Origin: Bacillus_BD oryzisoli_A
GTDB lineage: Bacteria; Bacillota; Bacilli; Bacillales; Cytobacillaceae
DNA: 64,000 nt
NCBI RefSeq assembly: GCF_043641075.1
Contig: NZ_JBHZRC010000004.1
Coordinates: forward strand, 1-64,000
Direction of reading: 5' to 3'
Shown piece after piece: positions 33,167 through 42,578 of this stretch; position 1 is the stretch's first letter; each line of letters starts with the position of its first letter. The position numbers and the translations under genes were made by a program. The notes beneath the pieces are model-generated. The model ran no database searches. It saw only the letters and a list, made by a program, of their open reading frames with translations, and was not told where the DNA came from.

Positions 33167-34160
33167 CTATATCCTGGAAAGACTGAGCTGGATTTTACTA
33201 TTTATTTCTCTGCAGGCTTTCATACTATTCGTTAGTTATCTGGATTCAACCATCCCAGTGAAACCGATTCTTTATATTGTCTTTTTATCGCTGATTATTT
33301 TTATCATCTTTCTCTTTATCCGTTATCAAAAGGAAACTAAATTTTATAAAAGCGTTAAGGAATGGGATAATTATTTAGATTTAAACGGTTTATCTTCCGC
33401 AGAAACCCCCTTTGAAGCTATTGTGGAACAAAAGCTGACTGAGCAGATTGACATGCTGAAAAAGGATATGGCAAAAAACAGAGTGACAATGGAGCAGGAG
33501 AAGGATGAACTATTAGCATGGATACATGAGGTGAAAACCCCGCTGACAGCCATGAATTTAATGATTGATCGGATTCCTGATGAAGGTGTAAAATCCCAAT
33601 TAACCTATGAATGGCTGCGAATACATTTACTCCTTGACCAGCAGCTCCATCAAAAGCGTATTCCTTTCATGGAGAACGATCTCTATATCGAAATGACAGA
33701 TCTTCAAGCATTAATTTTCACGGAGATTAAAACATTACGATCTTGGTGTATTCAAAAAGGAATTGGCTTTGATGTTGAGTTAGAAATATCAGAAGTCTTA
33801 ACGGATGCAAAATGGCTCTCTTTTATCATTCGCCAGCTGTTAACAAATGCTGTAAAATACAGTGAAGCGTCCGATATTAACGTAAAAAGCTATCTACAAA
33901 ATGGCCAATTAAAGCTAGAGGTCCAGGATTTTGGCCGTGGAATCGATGCAAAGGATCTTCCGCGCATATTTGACAAAGGCTTTACATCCACAACGGAACA
34001 TCAAGACAATGGAGCAACCGGCATGGGTCTTTATCTAGTAAAAAAAGCAGCTCTGAATTTGTCTATACATATAGAAGCTGTCTCCACACCTAATGTAGGA
34101 ACAACCTTTACCTTAACCTTTCCGAAAAAGAATGAGTTTGTACAAATAATAGGCATGTGA
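33156..34160 (+). CDS. bceS: Intramembrane-sensing histidine kinase BceS
   Basis: A 334-residue kinase with two membrane helices (about 10-30 and 38-58) joined by a very short loop, so it lacks an extracellular sensor and relies on the BceAB transporter for sensing. The phospho-accepting histidine is in WIHEVKTPLTAMN. The catalytic domain has the N-box RQLLTNAVKYS, DFGRGID, and GATGMGLYLVK. Length and sequence match BceS. It follows bceR with an 11-base overlap; its stop lies within the BceR operator region. Confidence 0.92.
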   Translation: MIPNYILERLSWILLFISLQAFILFVSYLDSTIPVKPILYIVFLSLIIFIIFLFIRYQKETKFYKSVKEWDNYLDLNGLSSAETPFEAIVEQKLTEQIDMLKKDMAKNRVTMEQEKDELLAWIHEVKTPLTAMNLMIDRIPDEGVKSQLTYEWLRIHLLLDQQLHQKRIPFMENDLYIEMTDLQALIFTEIKTLRSWCIQKGIGFDVELEISEVLTDAKWLSFIIRQLLTNAVKYSEASDINVKSYLQNGQLKLEVQDFGRGIDAKDLPRIFDKGFTSTTEHQDNGATGMGLYLVKKAALNLSIHIEAVSTPNVGTTFTLTFPKKNEFVQIIGM

Positions 34161-34176
34161 CAAAAATGTCACATGC
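34153..34176. promoter_or_regulatory. BceR operator upstream of bceAB
   Basis: GCATGTGAC and GTCACATGC (34153-34161 and 34168-34176) form a perfect 9-bp inverted repeat. The inner part, TGACA-AAAA-TGTCA (34158-34171), matches the TNACA-N4-TGTNA form described for BceR-type sites. With TTTT following, it may also act as a terminator of bceRS. Confidence 0.7.
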
Positions 34177-34224
34177 TTTTATCGTTTGTTCGTTAAATGA
34201 AAGGAAAAAGATTGCTGCAATTTT

Positions 34225-34230
34225 TATAAT
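34225..34230 (+). promoter_or_regulatory. -10 element of bceA promoter
   Basis: A perfect TATAAT lies about 25 bp before the bceA start, 54 bp downstream of the BceR operator. The -35 region is poor, as expected for an activator-dependent promoter. Confidence 0.55.
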
Positions 34231-34256
34231 GATAGTATCGAAGTATAGGAGTGTGG

Positions 34257-35024
34257 ATGGGAATGAACATTTTAGAAGCAAATAAAATTTATAAAAGCTA
34301 CGGCAATAAGTTTAATAAACAAGAGGTCTTAGTGGGGATTGACCTTCGTGTTGAACAAGGAGAATTTGTCAGTATTATGGGTGCATCCGGCTCGGGGAAA
34401 ACGACCTTGCTTAATGTCCTTTCTTCCATTGATAAGGTCAGCGATGGGACAATTTATATCGACGGAAAAGAAATGACCGCGATGAAAGAAAAACAATTAG
34501 CCGAGTTTCGTAAGCATTATCTCGGTTTTATTTTTCAAGACTACAACCTGTTAGATACGCTTACCGTCAAAGAAAATATTCTTCTGCCCTTGTCGATTAC
34601 GAAAACCCCGAAAAAAGCAGCGGAAGAAACATTTAAAGCAGTGGCAACAGATCTTGGCATATATGACATAAAGGACAAATATCCGAATGAAATTTCAGGA
34701 GGTCAAAAGCAGCGTACCTCAGCAGCCAGGGCCTTTATACATGAGCCTAGTATTATCTTTGCCGACGAACCGACCGGCGCACTTGACTCGAAGTCCGCTT
34801 CCGATTTGTTAAACAAGCTGAGCGATTTAAATCAAAAAAGGAAAGCAACTATCTTAATGGTTACACACGACCCTGTTGCAGCCAGCTATTGCAGCCGCGT
34901 TATTTTTATTAAGGATGGCAAAATCTACACGCAGTTAAATAAAGGAGAACAATCGAGGCAAATCTTCTTTCAAGATATCATGAAAACACAGGCTGTATTA
35001 GGAGGCGTGCCCCATGAACATTAA
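34257..35024 (+). CDS. bceA: Bacitracin-export ABC transporter ATPase BceA
   Basis: A 255-residue ATPase (253 if ATG 34263 is used, the B. subtilis length). Walker A is GASGSGKTT, the signature ISGGQKQR, and Walker B IIFADEPTGALD, followed by VTHDPVAASYC. The MacB/LolD-type regions FIFQDYNLLDTLTVKENI and the C-terminal helix QDIMKTQAVLGGV are those of BceA. GGAG lies 5 bases before ATG 34257. It overlaps bceB by 11 bases. Together BceAB confers resistance to bacitracin-like peptides and senses them for BceS. Confidence 0.92.
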   Translation: MGMNILEANKIYKSYGNKFNKQEVLVGIDLRVEQGEFVSIMGASGSGKTTLLNVLSSIDKVSDGTIYIDGKEMTAMKEKQLAEFRKHYLGFIFQDYNLLDTLTVKENILLPLSITKTPKKAAEETFKAVATDLGIYDIKDKYPNEISGGQKQRTSAARAFIHEPSIIFADEPTGALDSKSASDLLNKLSDLNQKRKATILMVTHDPVAASYCSRVIFIKDGKIYTQLNKGEQSRQIFFQDIMKTQAVLGGVPHEH

Positions 35025-36960
35025 TCAGCTTATCCTAAGCAGCCTGAAAAAAAATCTAAAAAATTACTATCTGTATGTTTTTGCGCTTATCTTTACAGTC
35101 GCCCTCTATTTTGCCTTTGTTACGCTTCAGTATGACCCGGCAATGGATGAAACAAAAGGTACAATTAAAGGTGCTGCTGCCATACGCACAGCTTCCATCC
35201 TGCTTGTCGCCATTATTTCAATATTTCTATTGTACGCTAACAATATTTTCATCAAGCGACGCAGTAAAGAAATCGGACTGTTTCAGCTAGTCGGAATGAC
35301 AAAAGGAAAAATCCTGCAAATCCTGACCATCGAAAACCTGATTCTTTATTTTAGCTCCATGATCGTCGGTATCTTTATTGGATTCTCGGTTTCAAAGCTG
35401 ATTATGATGATTCTTTTTAAAGTCACAAAGGTAGATGGCATTGCTGCATTAAGTTTTTCATTGGAGGCCTTCATTCAGACACTGATTGTCTTTAGTGTGA
35501 TTTATCTGTTCATTATCTTAATGAATTGGTTTTTTATAAAAAAACAAAGCATTCTATCCCTTTTTCGGGTCAAATCCTCCACAGAAGAGAAGGTAAAGAA
35601 AGTATCTATTTTCGAAATGATATACGGAATTGCCGGGATTCTCCTTATTATTTTGGGCTATTATATATCCTCAAAGTTATTTGGCGGAGATTTCGTCAGC
35701 TTAAATGAGCTGTTTATGGCGATGGTATTTATTCTTGCAGCAGTCATTATTGGAACCTATCTTTTCTACAAGGGATCCGTGCGTTTTATCTTTTACCTTA
35801 TACGTAAAAAGAAAGATGGCTACTTAAACATTAATGAGGTTCTTTCCCTTTCATCCATTATGTTTCGAATGAAATCAAATGCGTTACTGTTAACGATAAT
35901 AACGACTGTTTCAGCATTAGCAATTGGGTTACTTTCACTAAGCTATATATCGTACTATTCTGCTGAAGTAAACGCTGAATATGTAGTGGGAGGCGACTTT
36001 GCCTTTATCAATACGGTAGACTCTGAACTGTTTAAAGCGAAATTAACGGAGAATAAGATTGATTTTATCGAGCGGGACATTGAAGTTCTTCAGGCTGAAG
36101 CAAATTTAGAAAATATAATCGTCAGTAACCTTGATGAAAGTATCTTAACCAATGATCTGACCCGTATGCCTGTTCCTGTCATCAGTGAGAAATCCATTGA
36201 TATGGACATATCAAAGGGAGAAGTACTATTTACCGGTTATAACGATATGCTAAATAGGTTTTTAACTTTCAAGGATTCAGGAAACCTTGAACTAATCGGA
36301 AAACAGCATACAGTTCCACTTGCATTTCAAGGAATACAAAAGGACAAATATCTATCCTACTATTTCACAGCCGGCGGTATCCCGAATGCAATAGTGGACG
36401 ATACCGTTTTCCAATCCTTAAAAAAGGACATCGATCCGACGATCCAAGGAGAATACTCTTTGCATATCGGGATTGATCTTATTGAGGATGATAAAATAGA
36501 CGAAGCAGCAAGGCTATTTAGGAGTTCCTTTCATGAAGACACAATGAATTTATCCCGTATCGAAAGAAGTGATGAGCAGAAGCATCTCTATGGGCTTACA
36601 ATGTTCATCGTCGGCTTTTTAGGTTTGACCTTTCTAATCACATCAGGCTGCATCCTTTATTTTAAACAAATGGATGAGAGCGAGGATGAAAAGTCAAACT
36701 ACACGATTTTAAGAAAACTTGGGTTCACCGAGGGAGACTTGGTGAAGGGAATCCAGGCGAAGCAAATCTTTAATTTCGGTATTCCATTATTGATTGGCTT
36801 ACTGCACGGATACTTTGCCGTCCAATCAGGCTGGTTCTTATTTGGAACAGAGGTTTGGACTCCGATGATTATCGTTATGGTTCTTTATACTGCCTTATAC
36901 TCTATCTTCGGAATCCTTTCCGTTTTGTATTACAAAAAGGTTATTAAAGAAGCCCTATAA
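35014..36960 (+). CDS. bceB: Bacitracin-export ABC transporter permease BceB
   Basis: A 648-residue permease with ten membrane helices and a large extracellular domain of about 200 residues between helices 7 and 8 (roughly 310-515), the hallmark of BceB-type peptide-sensing transporters. FtsX-like regions are seen at FIKRRSKEIGLFQLVGMTKG and in the C-terminal YTILRKLGFTEGDLVKGI. It forms the sensor complex with BceS and is encoded directly after bceA. A terminator follows within 10 bp. Confidence 0.93.
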   Translation: MNINQLILSSLKKNLKNYYLYVFALIFTVALYFAFVTLQYDPAMDETKGTIKGAAAIRTASILLVAIISIFLLYANNIFIKRRSKEIGLFQLVGMTKGKILQILTIENLILYFSSMIVGIFIGFSVSKLIMMILFKVTKVDGIAALSFSLEAFIQTLIVFSVIYLFIILMNWFFIKKQSILSLFRVKSSTEEKVKKVSIFEMIYGIAGILLIILGYYISSKLFGGDFVSLNELFMAMVFILAAVIIGTYLFYKGSVRFIFYLIRKKKDGYLNINEVLSLSSIMFRMKSNALLLTIITTVSALAIGLLSLSYISYYSAEVNAEYVVGGDFAFINTVDSELFKAKLTENKIDFIERDIEVLQAEANLENIIVSNLDESILTNDLTRMPVPVISEKSIDMDISKGEVLFTGYNDMLNRFLTFKDSGNLELIGKQHTVPLAFQGIQKDKYLSYYFTAGGIPNAIVDDTVFQSLKKDIDPTIQGEYSLHIGIDLIEDDKIDEAARLFRSSFHEDTMNLSRIERSDEQKHLYGLTMFIVGFLGLTFLITSGCILYFKQMDESEDEKSNYTILRKLGFTEGDLVKGIQAKQIFNFGIPLLIGLLHGYFAVQSGWFLFGTEVWTPMIIVMVLYTALYSIFGILSVLYYKKVIKEAL

Positions 36961-36967
36961 TGAATAG

Positions 36968-37002
36968 AAAAAACTCCAGTCACATCAATACTGGAGTTTT
37001 TG
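36968..37002 (+). terminator. Terminator of bceAB
   Basis: AAAAACTCCAGT (36969-36980) pairs with ACTGGAGTTTTT (36990-37001). Confidence 0.8.
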
Positions 37003-37168
37003 CTTTTCTGCATCATTTACCTCTTCATGTAAGTTTCTAAGTCCATTCAGGGTAACTAATTGCAATCTGCTGAAAATAACTTTTTATCTTATCTAAGACT
37101 AATTCCCCTATTGGTTTAATATGAATAATAATAGTATCAAAACCATTATTTTTGAGAGGATGATCATT

Positions 37169-38548
37169 GTGAGTAAATGGTTTGGGACAGATCCAACCTT
37201 CTATCCTTCCCCTCGATCTGCAATGGAGGCCCCCATTGAAAAACTTGCTTACGTTGCCTTATTAAATCCTGATGGAATTGGCGTTATTGATTTGGACCCT
37301 GTGTCCGAGACTTATGGAAAGCTTATTTATAAGCTTGATATGCCGCATGGTGCTGAGGATGAACTCCATCATTTTGGTTGGAATGCCTGCAGTTCAGCCC
37401 TATGTCCTACTGCTTTTCATCCTCAATTAGAACGTAGATATTTAATTGTTCCCGGAATACGTTCCTCCCGAATTTATATTATTGATACGAAACCAGATCC
37501 AAAAAGACCGAAAATTGTCCGAACAATTGAACCAGAAGAAATTAAAAAACGCACCGGATACAGTCGGCTCCATACCGTCCATTGCGGTCCTGAAGGAATA
37601 TTTATCAGTGCATTAGGAGAAGCGGATGGGAACGGCGGTCCAGGTGGAATACTGCTGCTTGATCATTTTAATTTCAATGTGTTAGGTGCCTGGGAAATGG
37701 ACCGAGGACCACAGGTATTTGCCTATGATTTTTGGTGGCATATTGCGCATGATGTGACGATCACGAGTGGATGGGCCACACCTGATTTATTTGAACATGG
37801 CCTTAATTTAGATGCCCTGCTTCAGAGGAAATATGGTCATAGTATCTTTTTCTTTGATAGTAAGTCTAGAAGCTTTGTTCAGGAAGTGGATTTAGGTGAT
37901 CAACATCAAATGGTGCTGGAGCTTCGTCCTGCTCATAATCCCCGGAAAACCTATGGCTTTTCAAGCGTTGTTATTGACGTAACGAATTTAGCAAGCTCTA
38001 TCTGGGTTTGGTATCAGGATAACGGCAAATGGAATGCAAAGAAAATTATTGAGATTCCAGCTGTCCCTACAGATCCTGCTCTTCTTCCACCAGCTCTTAA
38101 AGATATCGGAGCAGTTCCTCCGCTTGTAACTGACATGGTCCTGTCTCTTGATGACCGTTTTCTCTATGTATCCTGCTGGGGAACAGGAGAGTTGATTCAA
38201 TATGATGTTAGTGACCCATTCAATGCAAAGTTGATTGATAAAGTGAAAATCGGCGGTATTGCTAATCCCGTTCCACATCCTTCCGGAAAAAATATGACAG
38301 GCGGGGTACAGATGGTGGAATTGAGCAGGGATGGAAAAAGAGCCTATTTTTCCAACTCATTATATAAAGCATGGGATGATCAATTCTATCCGTCTGGAAT
38401 CAAAGGCGCAATGGTAAAAGTAAATATCAATCCTAATGGTGGTATGGAGATTGATAAAGACTTTTTTGTTGAATTCGGCAAGGTAAGAGCACATCAAATT
38501 CGACTGGATGGAGGAGATTGCTCTACTGACACTTTTTGTTATCCTTGA
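37169..38548 (+). CDS. Selenium-binding protein 56 / methanethiol oxidase
   Basis: A 459-residue protein of the SBP56 family, a seven-bladed beta-propeller. Bacterial members can oxidise methanethiol to formaldehyde, hydrogen sulfide and hydrogen peroxide, with copper required in studied enzymes. Conserved blocks include EDELHHFGWNACSS, RLHTVHCGPEGIFISALGEA, FAYDFWWHIAHD, and DDRFLYVSCWGTGELIQYD. The end is AHQIRLDGGDCSTDTFCYP. GTG 37169 has GAGAGG 9 bases upstream. The next gene, 15 bp downstream, encodes a membrane protein that is probably its partner. A role in sulfur metabolism fits the neighbouring sulfite genes. Confidence 0.88.
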   Translation: MSKWFGTDPTFYPSPRSAMEAPIEKLAYVALLNPDGIGVIDLDPVSETYGKLIYKLDMPHGAEDELHHFGWNACSSALCPTAFHPQLERRYLIVPGIRSSRIYIIDTKPDPKRPKIVRTIEPEEIKKRTGYSRLHTVHCGPEGIFISALGEADGNGGPGGILLLDHFNFNVLGAWEMDRGPQVFAYDFWWHIAHDVTITSGWATPDLFEHGLNLDALLQRKYGHSIFFFDSKSRSFVQEVDLGDQHQMVLELRPAHNPRKTYGFSSVVIDVTNLASSIWVWYQDNGKWNAKKIIEIPAVPTDPALLPPALKDIGAVPPLVTDMVLSLDDRFLYVSCWGTGELIQYDVSDPFNAKLIDKVKIGGIANPVPHPSGKNMTGGVQMVELSRDGKRAYFSNSLYKAWDDQFYPSGIKGAMVKVNINPNGGMEIDKDFFVEFGKVRAHQIRLDGGDCSTDTFCYP

Positions 38549-38563
38549 TAAGGAGATGCTAGC

Positions 38564-39205
38564 ATGGCTGACATCCTTCTTTCACATGACAGTCAATTAA
38601 TTGCGGCTACTCTTTTAGGGGCTTTTCACGGTCTTAACCCGGCAATGGGTTGGTTATTTGCCGTATTTTTAGCTGTACAACGAAATAATGTGCGTGTGTT
38701 GTTTTTTGCTATTTTCCCTATTGCGTTGGGACAGATGCTTGGTGATGGGGTTGTTATTATACTTCAAACCGCAGCAAGATTTCATTTTCCACTGCATACT
38801 GTTCATCTTTTTATCTCAACCTTTATTATCTTGTATGGACTTTATCGCTTATTTCGCTATTATCGACATTTCAAATGGTCAGGCGGATTAAAGGTTGGTT
38901 ATGGCCAATTGATTTTGTGGTCATTTCTTGCCTCCTCCACTCATGGTTCCGGGCTATTGTTTGCACCTTTTATCCTTTCTGCCGAGAGACTGACAGATCT
39001 TATCCCTATTTGGGTGGTTCATGAGCTCGGAATGCTAACCTCTATGAGCCTTCTTGCCTTATTAGGCTACTATGCTGGCATGGCTAAATTCAGAAAATAC
39101 ATCATCAATTTTGAATTAATTTGGGCCGTTTTACTACTAACAGTTGGATTGATTTTATTAATCATGAGTGGTGATATGAGTGGCGGGTCTGTCCACCATC
39201 ACTGA
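38564..39205 (+). CDS. Membrane protein co-encoded with SBP56 (NicO/TauE-like topology)
   Basis: A 213-residue protein with about six membrane helices. Two related motifs, GAFHGLNPAMGWLFAVFLAV (about 20-38) and STHGSGLLFAPFILS (about 126-140), each place a histidine-glycine at the membrane. The C-terminus ends in GGSVHHH. Such histidine-containing repeats are like those of metal or small-substrate transporters of the nickel/cobalt NicO group. Its tight linkage to SBP56 suggests supply of a metal cofactor or export of a product, an inference. The gene ends at a palindromic terminator. Confidence 0.75.
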   Translation: MADILLSHDSQLIAATLLGAFHGLNPAMGWLFAVFLAVQRNNVRVLFFAIFPIALGQMLGDGVVIILQTAARFHFPLHTVHLFISTFIILYGLYRLFRYYRHFKWSGGLKVGYGQLILWSFLASSTHGSGLLFAPFILSAERLTDLIPIWVVHELGMLTSMSLLALLGYYAGMAKFRKYIINFELIWAVLLLTVGLILLIMSGDMSGGSVHHH

Positions 39206-39228
39206 TCATAACTACATTAGTACCTTTT

Positions 39229-39251
39229 GCACTCCTAGGAGTGCTTTTTTT
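39229..39251 (+). terminator. Terminator of the SBP56 operon
   Basis: GCACTCCTAGGAGTGC (39229-39244) is a perfect palindrome followed by seven T residues. Confidence 0.75.
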
Positions 39252-39470
39252 ATTAATACACGATCCAAACATGCAATGATTTTTGTCCGCTAATTTGCTT
39301 TTTTTGGACTTTGGAGAAAAAAAGAAACATACATATTTAGTAAGTCAAACTGTTAAAAACTTTAATATAAGACTAAGTTAAATTTGGTAGTTGATTTCCG
39401 TTCCAGGCACTTCGCTACAATCAACATGTAGCTAAAATCAACATTGTGCTTTAACTATTTTAATGGAAAG
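39252..39470. other. Intergenic region with a degenerate dispersed repeat
   Basis: No gene. It carries the second copy of the GTTGATTTCCGTTCCAG motif, followed by AATCAAC-containing short repeats, before the tct operon. Confidence 0.5.
39390..39406 (+). repeat. Dispersed motif GTTGATTTCCGTTCCAG, copy 2
   Basis: It matches the IS110 flank at 733-749 (reverse strand) exactly over 17 bases. Downstream GCACTTCGCT continues the uninterrupted version, which the IS110 copy lacks. Confidence 0.65.
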
Positions 39471-39480
39471 GAGGCCATTC

Positions 39481-39942
39481 ATGACATCTAAGTTCATCTC
39501 TGAGAAAAAAGTCGGAGGTTTACTAGCGATATTATTTGGATGTATATCATTAAATGAAGGAATACAGCTTTATCCGCTAAATAAAAACCTTTTAACCGGT
39601 GACCATGCCTTTCCAGGTTTTCTCGGTATTCTCCTTATCCTATTTGGCTTATCCGTATTTTTCGATAGAAAAATAGAAGAAGTCCAACCAACCCTCCCCT
39701 CCGGAAGAACTAGGTTACGAATAATACTATCCATTCTCATCTTGTTTATTTACTGTTTATTCATCATGGTCGTTGGCTATGTCATGAGTACGTTGATTGT
39801 CTCCATTACGTTATTAAAAATGATTGGAAACTATCGATGGCTTTTCTCAATTTTGCTGGGGGCGGCAATAACTGCTTTTTTATATTACTTGTTTATCGTC
39901 ATATTAAAAATACCGTTTCCAATTGGTTATTTTACGTTTTAA
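39481..39942 (+). CDS. tctB: Tripartite tricarboxylate transporter, small membrane subunit TctB
   Basis: A 153-residue protein with four membrane helices and a cytoplasmic basic loop, the TctB pattern. The N-terminus VGGLLAILFGCISLNEGIQL and the end AITAFLYYLFIVILKIPFPIG are typical. AAGGAGG precedes ATG 39481. It is the first gene of tctB-tctA-tctC; the order B-A-C is less common than C-B-A but functional groups are intact. The substrate could be citrate, tricarballylate or another carboxylate. Confidence 0.85.
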   Translation: MTSKFISEKKVGGLLAILFGCISLNEGIQLYPLNKNLLTGDHAFPGFLGILLILFGLSVFFDRKIEEVQPTLPSGRTRLRIILSILILFIYCLFIMVVGYVMSTLIVSITLLKMIGNYRWLFSILLGAAITAFLYYLFIVILKIPFPIGYFTF

Positions 39943-39957
39943 GGAGGAGAGCTATCA

Positions 39958-41472
39958 ATGGATTCAATCATGTTCCTGTTAAATGGATTTAGTGAAGTCT
40001 TAACTCCTTCTAATCTTCTGATTGTGTTAGTTGGATCGCTGCTTGGCACTTTAGTCGGAGTTCTCCCAGGACTTGGTCCTACATCTGCTATAGCCATACT
40101 ATTACCAGTCACAACGATTCTTGACCCTGCGCAGGGATTAATGATGATGGCTGGTATTTATTATGGTTCTATGTATGGTGGCTCTACGACTGCGATTTTA
40201 ATGAATATCCCCGGAGAATCTTCTTCTGTCCCTACAACACTAGACGGCTACCCTCTTGCAAAAAAAGGAAAAGCCGGGACCGCTTTAGGTATAGCAGCTA
40301 TTGGTTCTTTTGCAGCGGGAATCATCGGGTTAATTGGATTAGTCTTATTTGCTCCTTTTTTAGCTGATCAGGCGCTAAAGTTTGGACCTCCTGAATATTT
40401 CACCTTACTTTTGATTGCGTTATTGATTCTATTTAATCTGACAGGATTTTCCTTTCGTAAATCGGTCATTATGGGCTTGTTTGGCTTTCTTTTCTCATTA
40501 GTCGGTATCGGGATAACAACAGGTACACCTAGATTTGATTTTGGACTTACCTTTCTGACTGGTGGATTTGAAATGATCAGTATCATCATTGGTCTTTTTG
40601 CTATCGCTGAAGTTTTAAAGGGACTTGAAGAAAATCACAGTCTAAAAAAGCATGTAAAAATTAAGAGTGTATATCCAAGCAAACAAGACTTAAAACAGAG
40701 TATACCCTCCATTTTCAGAGGAAGTGTACTAGGCTTTTTTCTAGGCATCCTTCCAGGTGTTTCAGCAACAATTACGTCCTTCCTTGCTTATGATTTAGAA
40801 AAAAAGGTTTCAAAATATCCTGAAACATTTGGGGATGGTGCTATTGAGGGCGTTGCGGGGCCAGAGTCAGCGAACAATGCAACAAGTTCAGGCGGCTTTA
40901 TCCCATTGTTATCATTGGGTATACCTGCATCACCACCGCTCGCAGTGCTACTAGCAGCACTCATGATATATGGATTAACACCAGGTCCTGTTTTATTTGA
41001 GCAAAATAATCAAATCGTTTGGACGATTATTGCCAGTATGTTTATCGGAAATACGATCCTGCTGCTATTGAATCTTCCTTTAGTTGGATTGTGGGCAAAA
41101 CTCACCGAAATACCTTTTGGAATTTTAGCACCTTTTATTCTCCTAATAAGTGTTCTTGGTGCGTATTCTGTTCGAAATAGTATGTTTGATGTTATAGTAG
41201 CCATTATATTTGGCGGGCTAGGATATGTATTTCAAAAATATCGCTGGCCAATCATTCCGTTTATTTTATGCCTTGTGTTAGGACCAAAAATCGAGAGATA
41301 TTTTATTGAGTCTTTAGAAATGTCATCAGGTAGTTTATTCATCTTTGTGGAGCGGCCAATCTCACTGACAATATTAGTGTTTGCTGTCATTGCATTAATC
41401 ATTTCTATTGTTCTTATGAAAAGAACTAAGAAACGGATCCTTCAGGAAACCGGGGAACAAATGGAATTTTAA
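39958..41472 (+). CDS. tctA: Tripartite tricarboxylate transporter, large membrane subunit TctA
   Basis: A 504-residue TctA permease with about 11-12 membrane helices. The highly conserved glycine/proline loop GVLPGLGPTSAIAILLPVT near residue 40 and MAGIYYGSMYGGSTTAILMN are diagnostic. A second copy of the pattern, GILPGVSATITSFLAYDLEK, follows. It lies 15 bp after tctB with a GGAGGAGAG ribosome site. Confidence 0.93.
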   Translation: MDSIMFLLNGFSEVLTPSNLLIVLVGSLLGTLVGVLPGLGPTSAIAILLPVTTILDPAQGLMMMAGIYYGSMYGGSTTAILMNIPGESSSVPTTLDGYPLAKKGKAGTALGIAAIGSFAAGIIGLIGLVLFAPFLADQALKFGPPEYFTLLLIALLILFNLTGFSFRKSVIMGLFGFLFSLVGIGITTGTPRFDFGLTFLTGGFEMISIIIGLFAIAEVLKGLEENHSLKKHVKIKSVYPSKQDLKQSIPSIFRGSVLGFFLGILPGVSATITSFLAYDLEKKVSKYPETFGDGAIEGVAGPESANNATSSGGFIPLLSLGIPASPPLAVLLAALMIYGLTPGPVLFEQNNQIVWTIIASMFIGNTILLLLNLPLVGLWAKLTEIPFGILAPFILLISVLGAYSVRNSMFDVIVAIIFGGLGYVFQKYRWPIIPFILCLVLGPKIERYFIESLEMSSGSLFIFVERPISLTILVFAVIALIISIVLMKRTKKRILQETGEQMEF

Positions 41473-41496
41473 TAAACTTACTAGGAGGAATTCTAT

Positions 41497-42510
41497 TTGA
41501 AACGAAAATTATCGCTATTGTTCACTTGTTTACTAATGGCAGGTCTAATTATTTCTGGGTGTTCTTCAGGGGCTACACCGAAGAAAGAGGAAAAAAAGGG
41601 ACTTGATTATCCTGTAAGACAAATTGAACTAGTTGTTCCTTTTTCAGCCGGTGGCGGTGTAGATTTAGCTGCCAGAACTGTGGCAGATTATTTAAGCAAA
41701 GAGTGGGGGCAGCCTATTATTGTTACGAACAAAACCGGGGGCGGCGGGATTATTGGTGCTCAGTATGCTTTGAAGGAAGCTAAACCAGATGGTTATACAG
41801 TCCTTGTAAATAATAACTCATCTACATCCCTTCATGAAGCAGGAACATCCAATCCTACATTAACAATAGACGATAACCTATTCGTTTCTCGTATTGCAAC
41901 TGGGTCAATGGCTTATGCTGTAAAGGCAGATGCCCCGTGGAATAGCTTTGAAGAATTCTCAGATTGGGTGAAGGCAAATCCTGAACAAATAACTTGGGCA
42001 AGTGTCGGTCCTGCCGGGATTTCAGCTTTTGCAGCAGCACAATGGCTTGAGTCAATTGGTGTAGACTATAATTCTACTAAAATGGTATCCTCTGAAGGTG
42101 CATCAGACTCTGCCGCAAAGGTTGCCGGCGGCCATGTTGTATTAGGAATTCATACAGTTGGAGAGTTTGCTCCGCTTGTTGATTCAGGAAAGATCAAATT
42201 ACTTGCTGTTCAATCACCGGAAAGAAGTCCTCTTTATCCTGAAGTTCCAACAACAGAAGAGCAGGGCTTTAAAGAATTAACAGTTAGATGGTGGACCGGG
42301 CTGTCCTTTGCACCAGGAACTCCTGATAAAATAATAAAAAAATGGGATAACGCAATTGAAAAACTGCAAAAAGATGAGGAGTTTATCAAGCAACTAGAAA
42401 AAGTAAAGCTAGAACCTGGCTATTTAAATTCTAAAGATTTTACTAAAGAAGTACAAAATGAAACAGATATTTTTAAAAAGCTGGCTAAGGAAACAGGAAT
42501 CCTAAAGTAA
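41497..42510 (+). CDS. tctC: Tripartite tricarboxylate transporter substrate-binding protein TctC
   Basis: A 337-residue lipoprotein of the Bug/TctC family. The lipobox LIISGC puts the lipidated cysteine at residue 22. The Bug signature is IELVVPFSAGGGVDLAARTV, followed by QPIIVTNKTGGGGIIGAQYA, which forms the ligand-binding loops. TTG 41497 with AGGAGGAA upstream is the start. Placing this after tctBA completes the transporter. A 16-bp-stem terminator follows. Confidence 0.93.
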   Translation: MKRKLSLLFTCLLMAGLIISGCSSGATPKKEEKKGLDYPVRQIELVVPFSAGGGVDLAARTVADYLSKEWGQPIIVTNKTGGGGIIGAQYALKEAKPDGYTVLVNNNSSTSLHEAGTSNPTLTIDDNLFVSRIATGSMAYAVKADAPWNSFEEFSDWVKANPEQITWASVGPAGISAFAAAQWLESIGVDYNSTKMVSSEGASDSAAKVAGGHVVLGIHTVGEFAPLVDSGKIKLLAVQSPERSPLYPEVPTTEEQGFKELTVRWWTGLSFAPGTPDKIIKKWDNAIEKLQKDEEFIKQLEKVKLEPGYLNSKDFTKEVQNETDIFKKLAKETGILK

Positions 42511-42517
42511 TAACAAA

Positions 42518-42560
42518 TGCACGATCCTTTATACCAAAGAATATAAAGGATCGTGCATTT
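42518..42560. terminator. Bidirectional terminator between tctC and the exporter gene
   Basis: TGCACGATCCTTTATA (42518-42533) pairs exactly with TATAAAGGATCGTGCA (42542-42557). Confidence 0.8.
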
Positions 42561-42578
42561 TGGTGATTTATTTTATTT

